Shown: in pieces, positions 11,041 to 22,312 of the stretch | Layout of the letters: every line of letters begins with the position of its first letter | Position numbering within the stretch: position 1 is the stretch's first letter | From: Cheiracanthium punctorium | Taxonomy: Eukaryota; Arthropoda; Arachnida; Araneae; Cheiracanthiidae | NCBI GenBank assembly: GCA_038373885.1 | Contig: JAWZYV010006105.1 | Span: 1-64,000 of the forward strand | Length of the DNA: 64,000 nt | Direction of reading: 5' to 3' | Position numbers and translations under genes: made by a program | Notes under the pieces: model-generated | The model's database searches: none | Seen by the model: the letters and a program-made list of their open reading frames with translations, nothing else | What the model was told of the DNA's origin: nothing

Positions 11041-11917
11041 GGTGCTAGGGGAATACCGAATTGTGGGGACACGTGTTTCATTCTACGTTCAAAAATGGGG
11101 ACTTATGGATGAAGATGTTTACTACTTAAAAACATAATCTAATTTTTACAAGCGCATTGGAACTTTGTAAAGGATATCTATTGAACACGTATTAAATAGA
11201 TTATGATTATTCTTCTGATCGACATTATATCCTAAATTAAAATATCAAAGTTAAGCTACAACGATTAATATATTTTACGTAGTTTAGGAAACTAATGAAT
11301 CATTATATTAATTTCTGTGAAACAATTAGCAAAGAGCATTATACTGAAGCATTAAAGCAAATTATTTTTGTTAAGTTTTGATAAATAACAGTAATAAATT
11401 ATAGGCATTGAAGATGAATGAGTATTCACGTATAAAATAGGTATTAAAATTATTGTTTAAAACAATTTTTACAATAATAAACTAAAATTTTTATTTAATA
11501 AAGTCATAAACTAAAATTATTAATGAAAACTTGTTAATAAATTAAACATATCAAAATTTTTACACTCAGTTTTTTTATAGACTTAAATTTTACAAAGATA
11601 TCCTTTTAATAAATTCATAAACTAAAACAATTTTTACAATAATAAACTAAAATATTTATTTAATAAATTCATAAACTGAAATTATTAATGAAAACCTATT
11701 AATAAACTAAACTGATTACTCTAAAAGATAGCTAATCACAACATATATCAGAAAAAATATAAGCAATTATAATACCTGAAAAATACCGGACAACACTCTT
11801 GTTGCATGCGGACAAAACATCGGTCAGCTCGGCTAAAGAATTCTTAGGTATCCGTTGCAGGAGAACTTACCTACGCCCAACCTACAAACTCTACAAATTT
11901 AACGGCAACTGATTTTC

Positions 11918-12178
11918 TCTTATCAGGTATCACAGATCAGATAAGAGATAAGGAAGTGACATGCGCAGAAGACACGTGATAGTGACGTGTGCAAATCTAT
12001 GTTGATTCAATATCCGCTAGGTTCGTTGGCAGGATGTGCTATTTACATTGAGTGGCAACTCTCTGTAACAGGCTAAGACAAGTTAGATGATGCAATATCT
12101 ACAGGTTTGAGGAAGGTAGAGGGCGCTTGGGTAATCACGTGATTTTTATTTATTTATTATTTTTTTAAAAGAACCAAT
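11918..12178 (+). promoter_or_regulatory. Promoter region of the left AlkB-PC4 gene
   Basis: Clustered elements lie upstream of the ATG at 12295: CTTATC and two GATAAG motifs at 11919-11951, CACGTG at 11973-11978 and 12136-12141, and a CCAAT box at 12174-12178. No good TATA box was seen. Composition is less AT-rich than the rest of the arm. Use by host factors (GATA type, bHLH E-box type, NF-Y) is an inference from motifs alone. Confidence 0.45.
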
Positions 12179-12294
12179 AGGAAGATATTTTAGTTAGATA
12201 AAGTAGGGAAGTGTTTGTTGCGAGACTCCCTTTACACTGTGTGCGCCTATACTTAAGACGTGTGTTTTAATTGATTTTCCGCCGAGTTTCAAAA

Positions 12295-13842
12295 ATGTCT
12301 TTGCTTGAATCGATCGAAAATAACTTTAACATTGAATACACTCCCGAGTTTTATACTCAAAGTGATGCTGATGTGTTGCTGCAAGAAATAATACAATTGC
12401 CTTTAGATGTAAAGCCTCTGCAAAGTATTGAAAAGGAAATTTCCCCCGAGTTTTGTACTGAAAGTGATGTTGATGTGCTACAGCAAGAATTGTTTCAGTT
12501 ACCCCTGCAAAGTAGTGAAAAGAAAATTTCCTCGACCCGTAAAGTAATTACTTTTGCTGATGAAGGAATCAATTACAGTTTACCTGGAGCAACAGTCTCT
12601 GTTTACTCTTGGATACCCATTTTGCAAAAAATACGTGAAGATCTACAGAAAGTGACAAATTATGAATTTAATATGGTACAAGTGAACTTTGGCTCTGAAG
12701 AACAACCTAAAATTGAAGATGGCAACTACGAAGATTTTAATCTAGACCTATCATCGGGTGTATGCATTCTAAGTTTTGGATCTAAACGAACTTTGGATTT
12801 TAAACCAGCGAACTGTGAAACCACTACCATTAAATTAGAACATGGTTCAATGTGTAAGATATATCCCCCAACCAACAAACTTTTAACGCATGGTATTCCT
12901 TCTGAACCTTATGTGACAGACCCGCACATTAACCTAACATTTGCCAAAATGTACATTTATGAGCCTTCCCCGAAAAGGGCAAAGTTGGACGATTGGACGG
13001 GCGATCTTTACCATAGCTTATATGCTTCTGTAAATAGTACATGGCACTTGGAAAGACTTATCTACGTTTCACTTCACGATGAAAGAACTGACTTGAAGAT
13101 TTATATTAGACAATTTATACAGAATGCCCAATTAGACTATATACCAACCGGTCAGGGAGTCGTGATGAACCCTTCCACATGGATCGAATTTATTGTAAAA
13201 CTATTAGATTTTAATATAGGTCATAGCAATAGCTCTTTTATTTGTAATAATCAATTATCTGTATTTAATGATGATGGAAAATGCATCTTACAACAAATTT
13301 ACAAAACCGCAGATTCATTCACGTTAAATCCAATTTCCTTAACACTTTTAAATGATCAAGTAAAAAAACTTTGCGAAATGAGAAATGAAATATTGGAATG
13401 CATTTTAAAAACGCTATATACGACGACCCTGCCTCATTTAATTTTAAAATTAAAGCCGCAAAAATGTAACCGCGAACCCCATTGTAATTACGATGAAGCT
13501 AAACAACAATTAATGGATATAGTACATCAGGAAATTTTTAAAAACATAGGCCGGGTTCAAGATCATTCTTCGCATAGGATACATGCCTGTTCGAATAGAT
13601 CACATATTGATGAGCGAGAGGGTCTTATAAGTAGTAAAGCATGGTTTACGGTTGACATGCCGTATATTGCAAGAGAGATATGCGAGAAAAAATGCACTTG
13701 TCATTATGACGGAGAATTTTTTTCAAACATTTTCATTGAAGACTATATGAAGTATCTTCAAAATGAGCTATTTAATTCATTTTTTCAACCGTTTTCAGAT
13801 TTTGCGAATTCCAAGGATGACAAAACATGTGTAATTATGTGA
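12295..13842 (+). CDS. AlkB-like / PC4-like fusion protein, left copy
   Basis: An intact 515-residue uninterrupted frame. ATG 12295 (A at -3) is the first in-frame ATG after a stop at 12268. Residues ~15-222 read as an ALKBH2-type fold: EFYTQSDADVLLQEI (the N-terminal segment, repeated at ~50-71), YSWIPILQKIREDLQKVT (~104-121), SFGSKRTLDF, LEHGS (H183), THGIP (H199), INLTF. The catalytic HxD is gone (first His is 183) and the Arg before INLTF is His, so dioxygenase activity is unlikely. Residues 224-232 (PSPKRAKLD) are a Myc-like NLS. Residues ~250-302 resemble PC4 (IYVSLHDER, KIYIRQF, PTGQGV, W296), with a weaker second copy at ~319-360. A Cys/His-containing tail ends in CVIM, a CaaX prenylation box. 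Domain names rest on motif reading. Nuclear DNA binding is inferred. Confidence 0.8.
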   Translation: MSLLESIENNFNIEYTPEFYTQSDADVLLQEIIQLPLDVKPLQSIEKEISPEFCTESDVDVLQQELFQLPLQSSEKKISSTRKVITFADEGINYSLPGATVSVYSWIPILQKIREDLQKVTNYEFNMVQVNFGSEEQPKIEDGNYEDFNLDLSSGVCILSFGSKRTLDFKPANCETTTIKLEHGSMCKIYPPTNKLLTHGIPSEPYVTDPHINLTFAKMYIYEPSPKRAKLDDWTGDLYHSLYASVNSTWHLERLIYVSLHDERTDLKIYIRQFIQNAQLDYIPTGQGVVMNPSTWIEFIVKLLDFNIGHSNSSFICNNQLSVFNDDGKCILQQIYKTADSFTLNPISLTLLNDQVKKLCEMRNEILECILKTLYTTTLPHLILKLKPQKCNREPHCNYDEAKQQLMDIVHQEIFKNIGRVQDHSSHRIHACSNRSHIDEREGLISSKAWFTVDMPYIAREICEKKCTCHYDGEFFSNIFIEDYMKYLQNELFNSFFQPFSDFANSKDDKTCVIM

Positions 13843-14039
13843 TGTTATTGGTGTATAACTAGTATTGCGATTGTAAAAAATATATTAAAACCATTGTGAT
13901 TATGTAGAAAAGGCATGCTTGCTTCTACAACAGTAAGATTTTACTGACTTATGCATGCTTAGTTATAGAATACTCATTGAAAAGTTATTATTTTCTTAAT
14001 TGTGTAAATAGTTTGTGTAATTTAAAATATATTTTTGTA

Positions 14040-14045
14040 AATAAA
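14040..14045 (+). terminator. Polyadenylation signal of the left AlkB-PC4 gene
   Basis: AATAAA lies about 200 nt after the stop codon and is followed ~40 nt later by the T/G-rich stretch TGTGCGTATGTGTGTTG, the classic arrangement of a pol II poly(A) site. Confidence 0.65.
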
Positions 14046-15396
14046 ACAGTTTACATATGCAAAACTTTTCTGTTTTCTTCATGTGCGTATGTGTGTTGAT
14101 TACTTGCAAAATAAAAATCTATGAAATAAAAAGTGGTAAAGGTAGACATGTTTTAAGGTTCTCGTTTTATACTTATCTTTTATAAACTACAAGGTAGAAA
14201 GTTAGAAATTTAACAAAATTTATTGAAGCATGTATTACGGATCATGAATCTACTACATAGAAATAAAATGTTTTGATTAAAATCATAAACTTAAGTGTGA
14301 TAGGTAAATTGTGTTACATGAGAATTCCCAAAGTACTAATTTTTTATAAAATGAACTTAGCTAAAAAAGTTAGTTTCCATAATTTTATAACTTAATCGAT
14401 TTTACAGGTTTTTCAAAAATAAAGTTAAGTGAGATAAAGAAACTTAGTATTTTTAAATAAAGATTTTTTAGGTGTTCTTTAATGTAAAGATCTTACCATA
14501 TTTTACTTGAAGTAACAGAATATTTTAAATCAGACACTATGTTTTTAAAACCTTAGAGTATTAACTTAGCATAGTTTTATAATTTTTATTAAGTAATGGG
14601 CTTGAATATTTTTATGAAAAATATCAACTAAGTGCACATGTTACACATTTTAGTGATTGAGATGATTATGCTTACAAATTTTAAATAAATATGCTCTTAC
14701 TTTTATACATGTGACTTGTTCAAACTAAGTATACTTTTGATTGGGATACGTTTATGAGTTCTCATAAGTTATGAAATTATTTCTCGAAAGGAACTTAGCT
14801 AATAGAACTTTGTAAATTTCGTAGAAGTAGTATGCTTAACATGTTTTTGATAAAATGGATTTAAATGTGGTACAGAAATGATCAGCTATTTTAGCATAGA
14901 TGTATAAACTTATCTTTATGTAAACCTTAACTAATTAAAAGTAATATAATTTATGTCTGTACAAAGTCAAGTACTTAGACTATTTTTCAGAATTATCAAG
15001 TAAAGGGTTTTACAAAATACTTAGTAAACTGCATTAATAGATTGTAAGTTGTAATTTTTTTCTTTTAGAAGTTTTGCACATTGGTATATTTTATGTTCTG
15101 ATAAGTCGTTGAATATGTTCTTGAAATAAACTAACATATCTGTACTTTGAAAATTTTATAGAAGTGAAGAACTTTGCTATTTTTAGAATGTTACGAACTT
15201 GATACATTTTTTCTGAAGTGCTAGATATGTGAAATTGTCTTTTTAGAAACGTTGAATTATTCAACTTAGTGCATTTCAGTTACTCTTTCAAGATAACGGA
15301 CTTAGAATTTTTTACAAATAGCAAGCTAGTAACTTGCTAAACATGCTTCTTGCAAATATTTTTAAATACCGTTCTTAAAAATTATCAAAGTTGTAA

Positions 15397-15459
15397 CTAC
15401 TAAAAAGAAATAAACAAATTAGTATATTATTTAAAAATATTTGATATTACTTAAAAATA
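15397..15459. other. 63-bp spacer at the palindrome centre
   Basis: This AT-rich stretch between the paired words CAAAGTTGTAA and TTACAACTTTG has no long self-complementarity and no gene. It would form the loop of the cruciform or of a foldback transcript. Confidence 0.9.
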
Positions 15460-16808
15460 TTACAACTTTGATAATTTTTAAGAACGGTATTTAAAAATAT
15501 TTGCAAGAAGCATGTTTAGCAAGTTACTAGCTTGCTATTTGTAAAAACTTCTAAGTCCGTTATCTTGAAAGAGTAACTGAAATGCACTAAGTTGAATAAT
15601 TCAACGTTTCTAAAAAGACAATTTCACATATCTAGCACTTCAGAAAAAATGTATCAAGTTCGTAACATTCTAAAAATAGCAAAGTTCTTCACTTCTATAA
15701 AATTTTCAAAGTACAGATATGTTAGTTTATTTCAAGAACATATTCAACGACTTATCAGAACATAAAATATACCAATGTGCAAAACTTCTAAAAGAAAAAA
15801 ATTACAACTTACAATCTATTAATGCAGTTTACTAAGTATTTTGTAAAACCCTTTACTTGATAATTCTGAAAAATAGTCTAAGTACTTGACTTTGTACAGA
15901 CATAAATTATATTACTTTTAATTAGTTAAGGTTTACATAAAGATAAGTTTATACATCTATGCTAAAATAGCTGATCATTTCTGTACCACATTTAAATCCA
16001 TTTTATCAAAAACATGTTAAGCATACTACTTCTACGAAATTTACAAAGTTCTATTAGCTAAGTTCCTTTCGAGAAATAATTTCATAACTTATGAGAACTC
16101 AAACGTATCCAAATCAAAAGTATACTTAGTTTGAACAAGTCACATGTATAAAAGTAAGAGCATATTTATTTAAAATTTGTAAGCATAATCATCTCAATCA
16201 CTAAAATGTGTAACATGTGCACTTAGTTGATATTTTTCATAAAAATATTCAAGCCCATTACTTAATAAAAATTATAAAAATATGCTAAGTTAATACTCTA
16301 AGGTTTTAAAAACATAGTGTCTGATTTAAAATATTCTGTTACTTCAAGTAAAATATGGTAAGATCTTTACATTAAAGAACACCTAAAAAATCTTTATTTA
16401 AAAATACTAAGTTTCTTTATATCACTTAACTTTATTTTTGAAAAACCTGTAAAATCGATTAAGTTATAAAATTATGGAAACTAACTTTTTTAGCTAAGTT
16501 CATTTTATAAAAAATTAGTACTTTGGGAATTCTCATGTAACACAATTTACCTATCACACTTAAGTTTATGATTTTAATCAAAACATTTTATTTCTATGTA
16601 GTAGATTCATGATCCGTAATACATGCTTCAATAAATTTTGTTAAATTTCTAACTTTCTACCTTGTAGTTTATAAAAGATAAGTATAAAACGAGAACCTTA
16701 AAACATGTCTACCTTTACCACTTTTTATTTCATAGATTTTTATTTTGCAAGTAATCAACACACATACGCACATGAAGAAAACAGAAAAGTTTTGCATATG
16801 TAAACTGT

Positions 16809-16814
16809 TTTATT
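16809..16814 (-). terminator. Polyadenylation signal of the right AlkB-PC4 gene
   Basis: This is the mirror AATAAA (TTTATT on the + strand), with the same T/G-rich downstream element. The two genes converge, and their poly(A) sites are about 2.8 kb apart across the palindrome centre. Confidence 0.65.
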
Positions 16815-17011
16815 TACAAAAATATATTTTAAATTACACAAACTATTTACACAATTAAGAAAATAATAACTTTTCAATGAGTATTCTATAACTAAGCATG
16901 CATAAGTCAGTAAAATCTTACTGTTGTAGAAGCAAGCATACCTTTTCTACATAATCACAATGGTTTTAATATATTTTTTACAATCGCAATACTAGTTATA
17001 CACCAATAACA

Positions 17012-18559
17012 TCACATAATTACACATGTTTTGTCATCCTTGGAATTCGCAAAATCTGAAAACGGTTGAAAAAATGAATTAAATAGCTCATTTTGAAGAT
17101 ACTTCATATAGTCTTCAATGAAAATGTTTGAAAAAAATTCTCCGTCATAATGACAAGTGCATTTTTTCTCGCATATCTCTCTTGCAATATACGGCATGTC
17201 AACCGTAAACCATGCTTTACTACTTATAAGACCCTCTCGCTCATCAATATGTGATCTATTCGAACAGGCATGTATCCTATGCGAAGAATGATCTTGAACC
17301 CGGCCTATGTTTTTAAAAATTTCCTGATGTACTATATCCATTAATTGTTGTTTAGCTTCATCGTAATTACAATGGGGTTCGCGGTTACATTTTTGCGGCT
17401 TTAATTTTAAAATTAAATGAGGCAGGGTCGTCGTATATAGCGTTTTTAAAATGCATTCCAATATTTCATTTCTCATTTCGCAAAGTTTTTTTACTTGATC
17501 ATTTAAAAGTGTTAAGGAAATTGGATTTAACGTGAATGAATCTGCGGTTTTGTAAATTTGTTGTAAGATGCATTTTCCATCATCATTAAATACAGATAAT
17601 TGATTATTACAAATAAAAGAGCTATTGCTATGACCTATATTAAAATCTAATAGTTTTACAATAAATTCGATCCATGTGGAAGGGTTCATCACGACTCCCT
17701 GACCGGTTGGTATATAGTCTAATTGGGCATTCTGTATAAATTGTCTAATATAAATCTTCAAGTCAGTTCTTTCATCGTGAAGTGAAACGTAGATAAGTCT
17801 TTCCAAGTGCCATGTACTATTTACAGAAGCATATAAGCTATGGTAAAGATCGCCCGTCCAATCGTCCAACTTTGCCCTTTTCGGGGAAGGCTCATAAATG
17901 TACATTTTGGCAAATGTTAGGTTAATGTGCGGGTCTGTCACATAAGGTTCAGAAGGAATACCATGCGTTAAAAGTTTGTTGGTTGGGGGATATATCTTAC
18001 ACATTGAACCATGTTCTAATTTAATGGTAGTGGTTTCACAGTTCGCTGGTTTAAAATCCAAAGTTCGTTTAGATCCAAAACTTAGAATGCATACACCCGA
18101 TGATAGGTCTAGATTAAAATCTTCGTAGTTGCCATCTTCAATTTTAGGTTGTTCTTCAGAGCCAAAGTTCACTTGTACCATATTAAATTCATAATTTGTC
18201 ACTTTCTGTAGATCTTCACGTATTTTTTGCAAAATGGGTATCCAAGAGTAAACAGAGACTGTTGCTCCAGGTAAACTGTAATTGATTCCTTCATCAGCAA
18301 AAGTAATTACTTTACGGGTCGAGGAAATTTTCTTTTCACTACTTTGCAGGGGTAACTGAAACAATTCTTGCTGTAGCACATCAACATCACTTTCAGTACA
18401 AAACTCGGGGGAAATTTCCTTTTCAATACTTTGCAGAGGCTTTACATCTAAAGGCAATTGTATTATTTCTTGCAGCAACACATCAGCATCACTTTGAGTA
18501 TAAAACTCGGGAGTGTATTCAATGTTAAAGTTATTTTCGATCGATTCAAGCAAAGACAT
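17012..18559 (-). CDS. AlkB-like / PC4-like fusion protein, right copy
   Basis: This copy encodes exactly the same 515 residues as the left copy, including the degenerate AlkB-like core, Myc-like NLS, the two PC4-like modules and the CVIM end. It runs convergently toward the palindrome centre and ends 1.55 kb from it. Base changes elsewhere in the arms, against complete protein identity here, point to purifying selection, ongoing arm-to-arm gene conversion, or simple youth of the duplication. If both are transcribed past their poly(A) sites, complementary RNA would form. The protein partner and target are unknown. Confidence 0.8.
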   Translation of the reverse strand: MSLLESIENNFNIEYTPEFYTQSDADVLLQEIIQLPLDVKPLQSIEKEISPEFCTESDVDVLQQELFQLPLQSSEKKISSTRKVITFADEGINYSLPGATVSVYSWIPILQKIREDLQKVTNYEFNMVQVNFGSEEQPKIEDGNYEDFNLDLSSGVCILSFGSKRTLDFKPANCETTTIKLEHGSMCKIYPPTNKLLTHGIPSEPYVTDPHINLTFAKMYIYEPSPKRAKLDDWTGDLYHSLYASVNSTWHLERLIYVSLHDERTDLKIYIRQFIQNAQLDYIPTGQGVVMNPSTWIEFIVKLLDFNIGHSNSSFICNNQLSVFNDDGKCILQQIYKTADSFTLNPISLTLLNDQVKKLCEMRNEILECILKTLYTTTLPHLILKLKPQKCNREPHCNYDEAKQQLMDIVHQEIFKNIGRVQDHSSHRIHACSNRSHIDEREGLISSKAWFTVDMPYIAREICEKKCTCHYDGEFFSNIFIEDYMKYLQNELFNSFFQPFSDFANSKDDKTCVIM

Positions 18560-18675
18560 TTTTGAAACTCGGCGGAAAATCAATTAAAACACACGTCTTA
18601 AGTATAGGCGCACACAGTGTAAAGGGAGTCTCGCAACAAACACTTCCCTACTTTATCTAACTAAAATATCTTCCT

Positions 18676-18936
18676 ATTGGTTCTTTTAAAAAAATAATAA
18701 ATAAATAAAAATCACGTGATTACCCAAGCGCCCTCTACCTTCCTCAAACCTGTAGATATTGCATCATCTAACTTGTCTTAGCCTGTTACAGAGAGTTGCC
18801 ACTCAATGTAAATAGCACATCCTGCCAACGAACCTAGCGGATATTGAATCAACATAGATTTGCACACGTCACTATCACGTGTCTTCTGCGCATGTCACTT
18901 CCTTATCTCTTATCTGATCTGTGATACCTGATAAGA
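18676..18936 (-). promoter_or_regulatory. Promoter region of the right AlkB-PC4 gene
   Basis: This is the mirror of the left promoter: CCAAT box (ATTGG at 18676-18680), CACGTG sites at 18713-18718 and 18876-18881, and the GATA cluster at about 18903-18936. Confidence 0.45.
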
Positions 18937-21126
18937 GAAAATCAGTTGCCGTTAAATTTGTAGAGTTTGTAGGTTGGGCGTAGGTAAGTTCTCCTGCAAC
19001 GGATACCTAAGAATTCTTTAGCCGAGCTGACCGATGTTTTGTCCGCATGCAACAAGAGTGTTGTCCGGTATTTTTCAGGTATTATAATTGCTTATATTTT
19101 TTCTGATATATGTTGTGATTAGCTATCTTTTAGAGTAATCAGTTTAGTTTATTAATAGGTTTTCATTAATAATTTCAGTTTATGAATTTATTAAATAAAT
19201 ATTTTAGTTTATTATTGTAAAAATTGTTTTAGTTTATGAATTTATTAAAAGGATATCTTTGTAAAATTTAAGTCTATAAAAAAACTGAGTGTAAAAATTT
19301 TGATATGTTTAATTTATTAACAAGTTTTCATTAATAATTTTAGTTTATGACTTTATTAAATAAAAATTTTAGTTTATTATTGTAAAAATTGTTTTAAACA
19401 ATAATTTTAATACCTATTTTATACGTGAATACTCATTCATCTTCAATGCCTATAATTTATTACTGTTATTTATCAAAACTTAACAAAAATAATTTGCTTT
19501 AATGCTTCAGTATAATGCTCTTTGCTAATTGTTTCACAGAAATTAATATAATGATTCATTAGTTTCCTAAACTACGTAAAATATATTAATCGTTGTAGCT
19601 TAACTTTGATATTTTAATTTAGGATATAATGTCGATCAGAAGAATAATCATAATCTATTTAATACGTGTTCAATAGATATCCTTTACAAAGTTCCAATGC
19701 GCTTGTAAAAATTAGATTATGTTTTTAAGTAGTAAACATCTTCATCCATAAGTCCCCATTTTTGAACGTAGAATGAAACACGTGTCCCCACAATTCGGTA
19801 TTCCCCTAGCACCCTCCCTGGTTTTATCTTATCGGTAAACTGGCCAACTCTTATTGTACCGGCTCTGTAGAGCCTCAAGGCACTTTCTTATCTCTAAATT
19901 TCTTATCAGCAATATCACATGCACGTGGATTTTACTTCAATCATTGTTTTGTGAATTATGTGAGTTTTTTGTTATTTTCACCTCTCGCGTGTACAAGTAC
20001 AGGGTAAGTGTAATATTTTCTATTATTTTAGTTACATATAAGTTGATACCGTAATTCTAATTGAAAATAATTATGCGGTTCTTATAGTTGCACTTTTGAT
20101 GTGTTGTACTTTTAAGTGTGATTTTTTTGGTTATTGTTAATGCATGTTTTTCTGTATTTTGGTGTTTTGCGAAATTTTAAGTGGGTAATCCAGTGTAATT
20201 AATATTAATAGCATTATCGGTAGAAGTACTTTATGCAGTTTGTATACAAAAACTGGGGTTTGAGGGCTTTCTCCTAATAGAAAATAAGGCATGCATGGTA
20301 TTTGTATTTCAGTAAATTCTAACTAAGATTAAATTTTCGCTTGCTAACTAATTTTATCCTACATAAAATAGTATTGTGAATCTGGTAAATTGTTATAAGA
20401 AAAAAGTACTTTTAAAGCGTTTAATATCTTCAAATGTGTTTTGTTTTTAGTGTCAAAATAATATACCTATTTCAGCATATGAAGACAAAAATTAATGAAA
20501 ATGTGCTAGTTGGACCGGGAATTAGGGATAATGTATTTTAAATCATTACTCTATGTTCCGGTCTTGCTAGCCGTATAGATGTTGGTACTTTGTCCAGAGA
20601 CCCGAAGATTTTAACATGATGTGTCTTCAAGTAAGTAAGTAAAAACCTTGTATTTTTTAGTTTAAGTAATGATTTGTGATTTAAACTATCTAAGTATTGA
20701 AAGATATTTATGTACATGCGGTATACAACTGTGCTAAAACGAATCTTCAATTTTTATTTCCAATAGTTCAACTTTCTAACAATAGTACTATCTAGTTTAA
20801 AAGTTTGTGCTAGTTATGCTCACCTTTCTATAAAATATGCTAAGTGCATACCTCTAAAAATATTAATGCATGTATAAAATTATGCTTTCATAGTCAAACT
20901 GAAATGAGTTTTGCACATAAACAGTCTAACTCGTATCGTATTGAAATTCTATAAAATTACTCTACTTGGGATATACAGTAAAAAAATATTTTGTAGGATT
21001 ACTAAAAATGTATTTTTTTCTCTAATTGATCTATAGAAAATATAAGCTAGTATAATCGCTGTCTAGAATTTATCAAAAATGTGTTGGTAAGAAAAAAATG
21101 TTTAGATAAATACTTTGTTTGTTTGT

Positions 21127-21214
21127 GTTTTAAGGCAAACCTGCACGCGGGGGTATCTGCCTAGGATGAGGGGTGTCTTGGTAGGACTTTCTAAGGGGAT
21201 CTAACGCATATTCA
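21127..21214 (-). mobile_element. SINE tail embedded in the right arm
   Basis: This is the mirror copy of the left-arm SINE fragment. The same truncation point shows that the insertion predates, or was copied by, arm duplication or gene conversion. Confidence 0.75.
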
Positions 21215-22149
21215 TACATTTCGTATACAAAAACTTGAGTTTTCGGGATATATGGCTAAAGTGGTTTTCTCGCAATAGAATATAAGACTATATCCAAATC
21301 ATTATTTGTAACTTAAATATCTTATATGGTATAATTTTCTCACTTGCCTAACAGTAGATTAAATTTGTAGAAAATGTATGGGTATCCTAAACCTTACTTT
21401 AATGTTAAACGACTACTTAACAAAAATAGGATATACAAAAAATTAGCTAAAAATTAAAAACACTTGATTAAAAGTACTTAAATTAAAACTCTTGGCTAAA
21501 AAAAATTGTTGTAAAATTAATTATTAACTTAAAATTAAAACTTTTGGGAGATTTGTTTTGTTTGTAGACCTCCTAGTATTTGTAAAAATTATAGGTACTA
21601 AAATCTTTCTATGGTATAATTTTCTCACTTCCCTAACAGTAGAAGAAATGTTTAAAAAGCCCTACTTTAATATTCTTGTAAACTGTTACTTATTAAATAT
21701 ATGCTATAATCAGTATACAAAAAATTAGCTAAACATTAGAAGTATGTATTAAGCAAAATTTATTCAATTCGCATTGGTTCTATTACTAAATGGTAAAGAC
21801 AACTAAATCCTCCTGGGGATGTTGTTCATTTCTTTGCTCCACATAGTTAATTATTATTTAAAGAAACAAAAACAACAACGCATCCTCTGTGCTACGCCCT
21901 GTCTCCATTCATGCGAGTCTAGCGTGATGGGGAAAGGCACAGTAAGAATTTTTATTTGAAATGAGGCGGTAGACGAGTTCTACCGGGCGACTGGTGGGTC
22001 CTCATTTTATAATAATATTTTTTATTTCAGGTTTAATTCATAAAGTATAGCTTATTTAAAATTATGTCAAAGTCTCTTATTTTTCATGAGAGAATGCATC
22101 GCAATCTGAAAATTTTTTCCAAGTCCTCTTATTTGAGAAATATCTTAAA

Positions 22150-22312
22150 GTCTGAAAAAATTACAAGTCCCCTTATTTGAAAAATTGTTAAAGTCTGAAA
22201 AAATTACAAGTCCCCTTATTTGAAAAATTTGTTAAAGTCTGAAAAAATTACAAGTCTCCTTATTTCAAAAATATCTTAAAGTCTGAAAAAATTACAAGTC
22301 CCCTTATTTGAA
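22150..22312. repeat. 43/44-bp tandem array specific to the right arm
   Basis: The word TCTGAAAAAATTACAAGTC recurs at about 22151, 22194, 22238 and 22281, a spacing of 43-44 bp, while the left arm has a single equivalent unit near 8676-8710. The three extra units account for the 131-bp excess of this arm. Looser copies of the core AAATAAGRGGACTT also occur nearby in both arms. Confidence 0.85.

Larger units (their letters stand above)
8500..15396 (+). repeat. Left arm of the palindrome
   Basis: This 6,897-bp arm runs in order: subterminal repeats, AT-rich DNA with diverged direct repeats and a SINE tail, an outward-facing GATA-rich segment, the promoter, the AlkB-PC4 gene on the + strand, the poly(A) signal, and an AT-rich inner segment rich in CTTAG words. 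The innermost paired bases are CAAAGTTGTAA at 15386-15396. Confidence 0.93.

Noticed and set aside
12271..12294. Extension of the AlkB-PC4 protein by eight residues
   Set aside because: The upstream start would be TTG directly after a stop; the ATG at 12295 has a good context.
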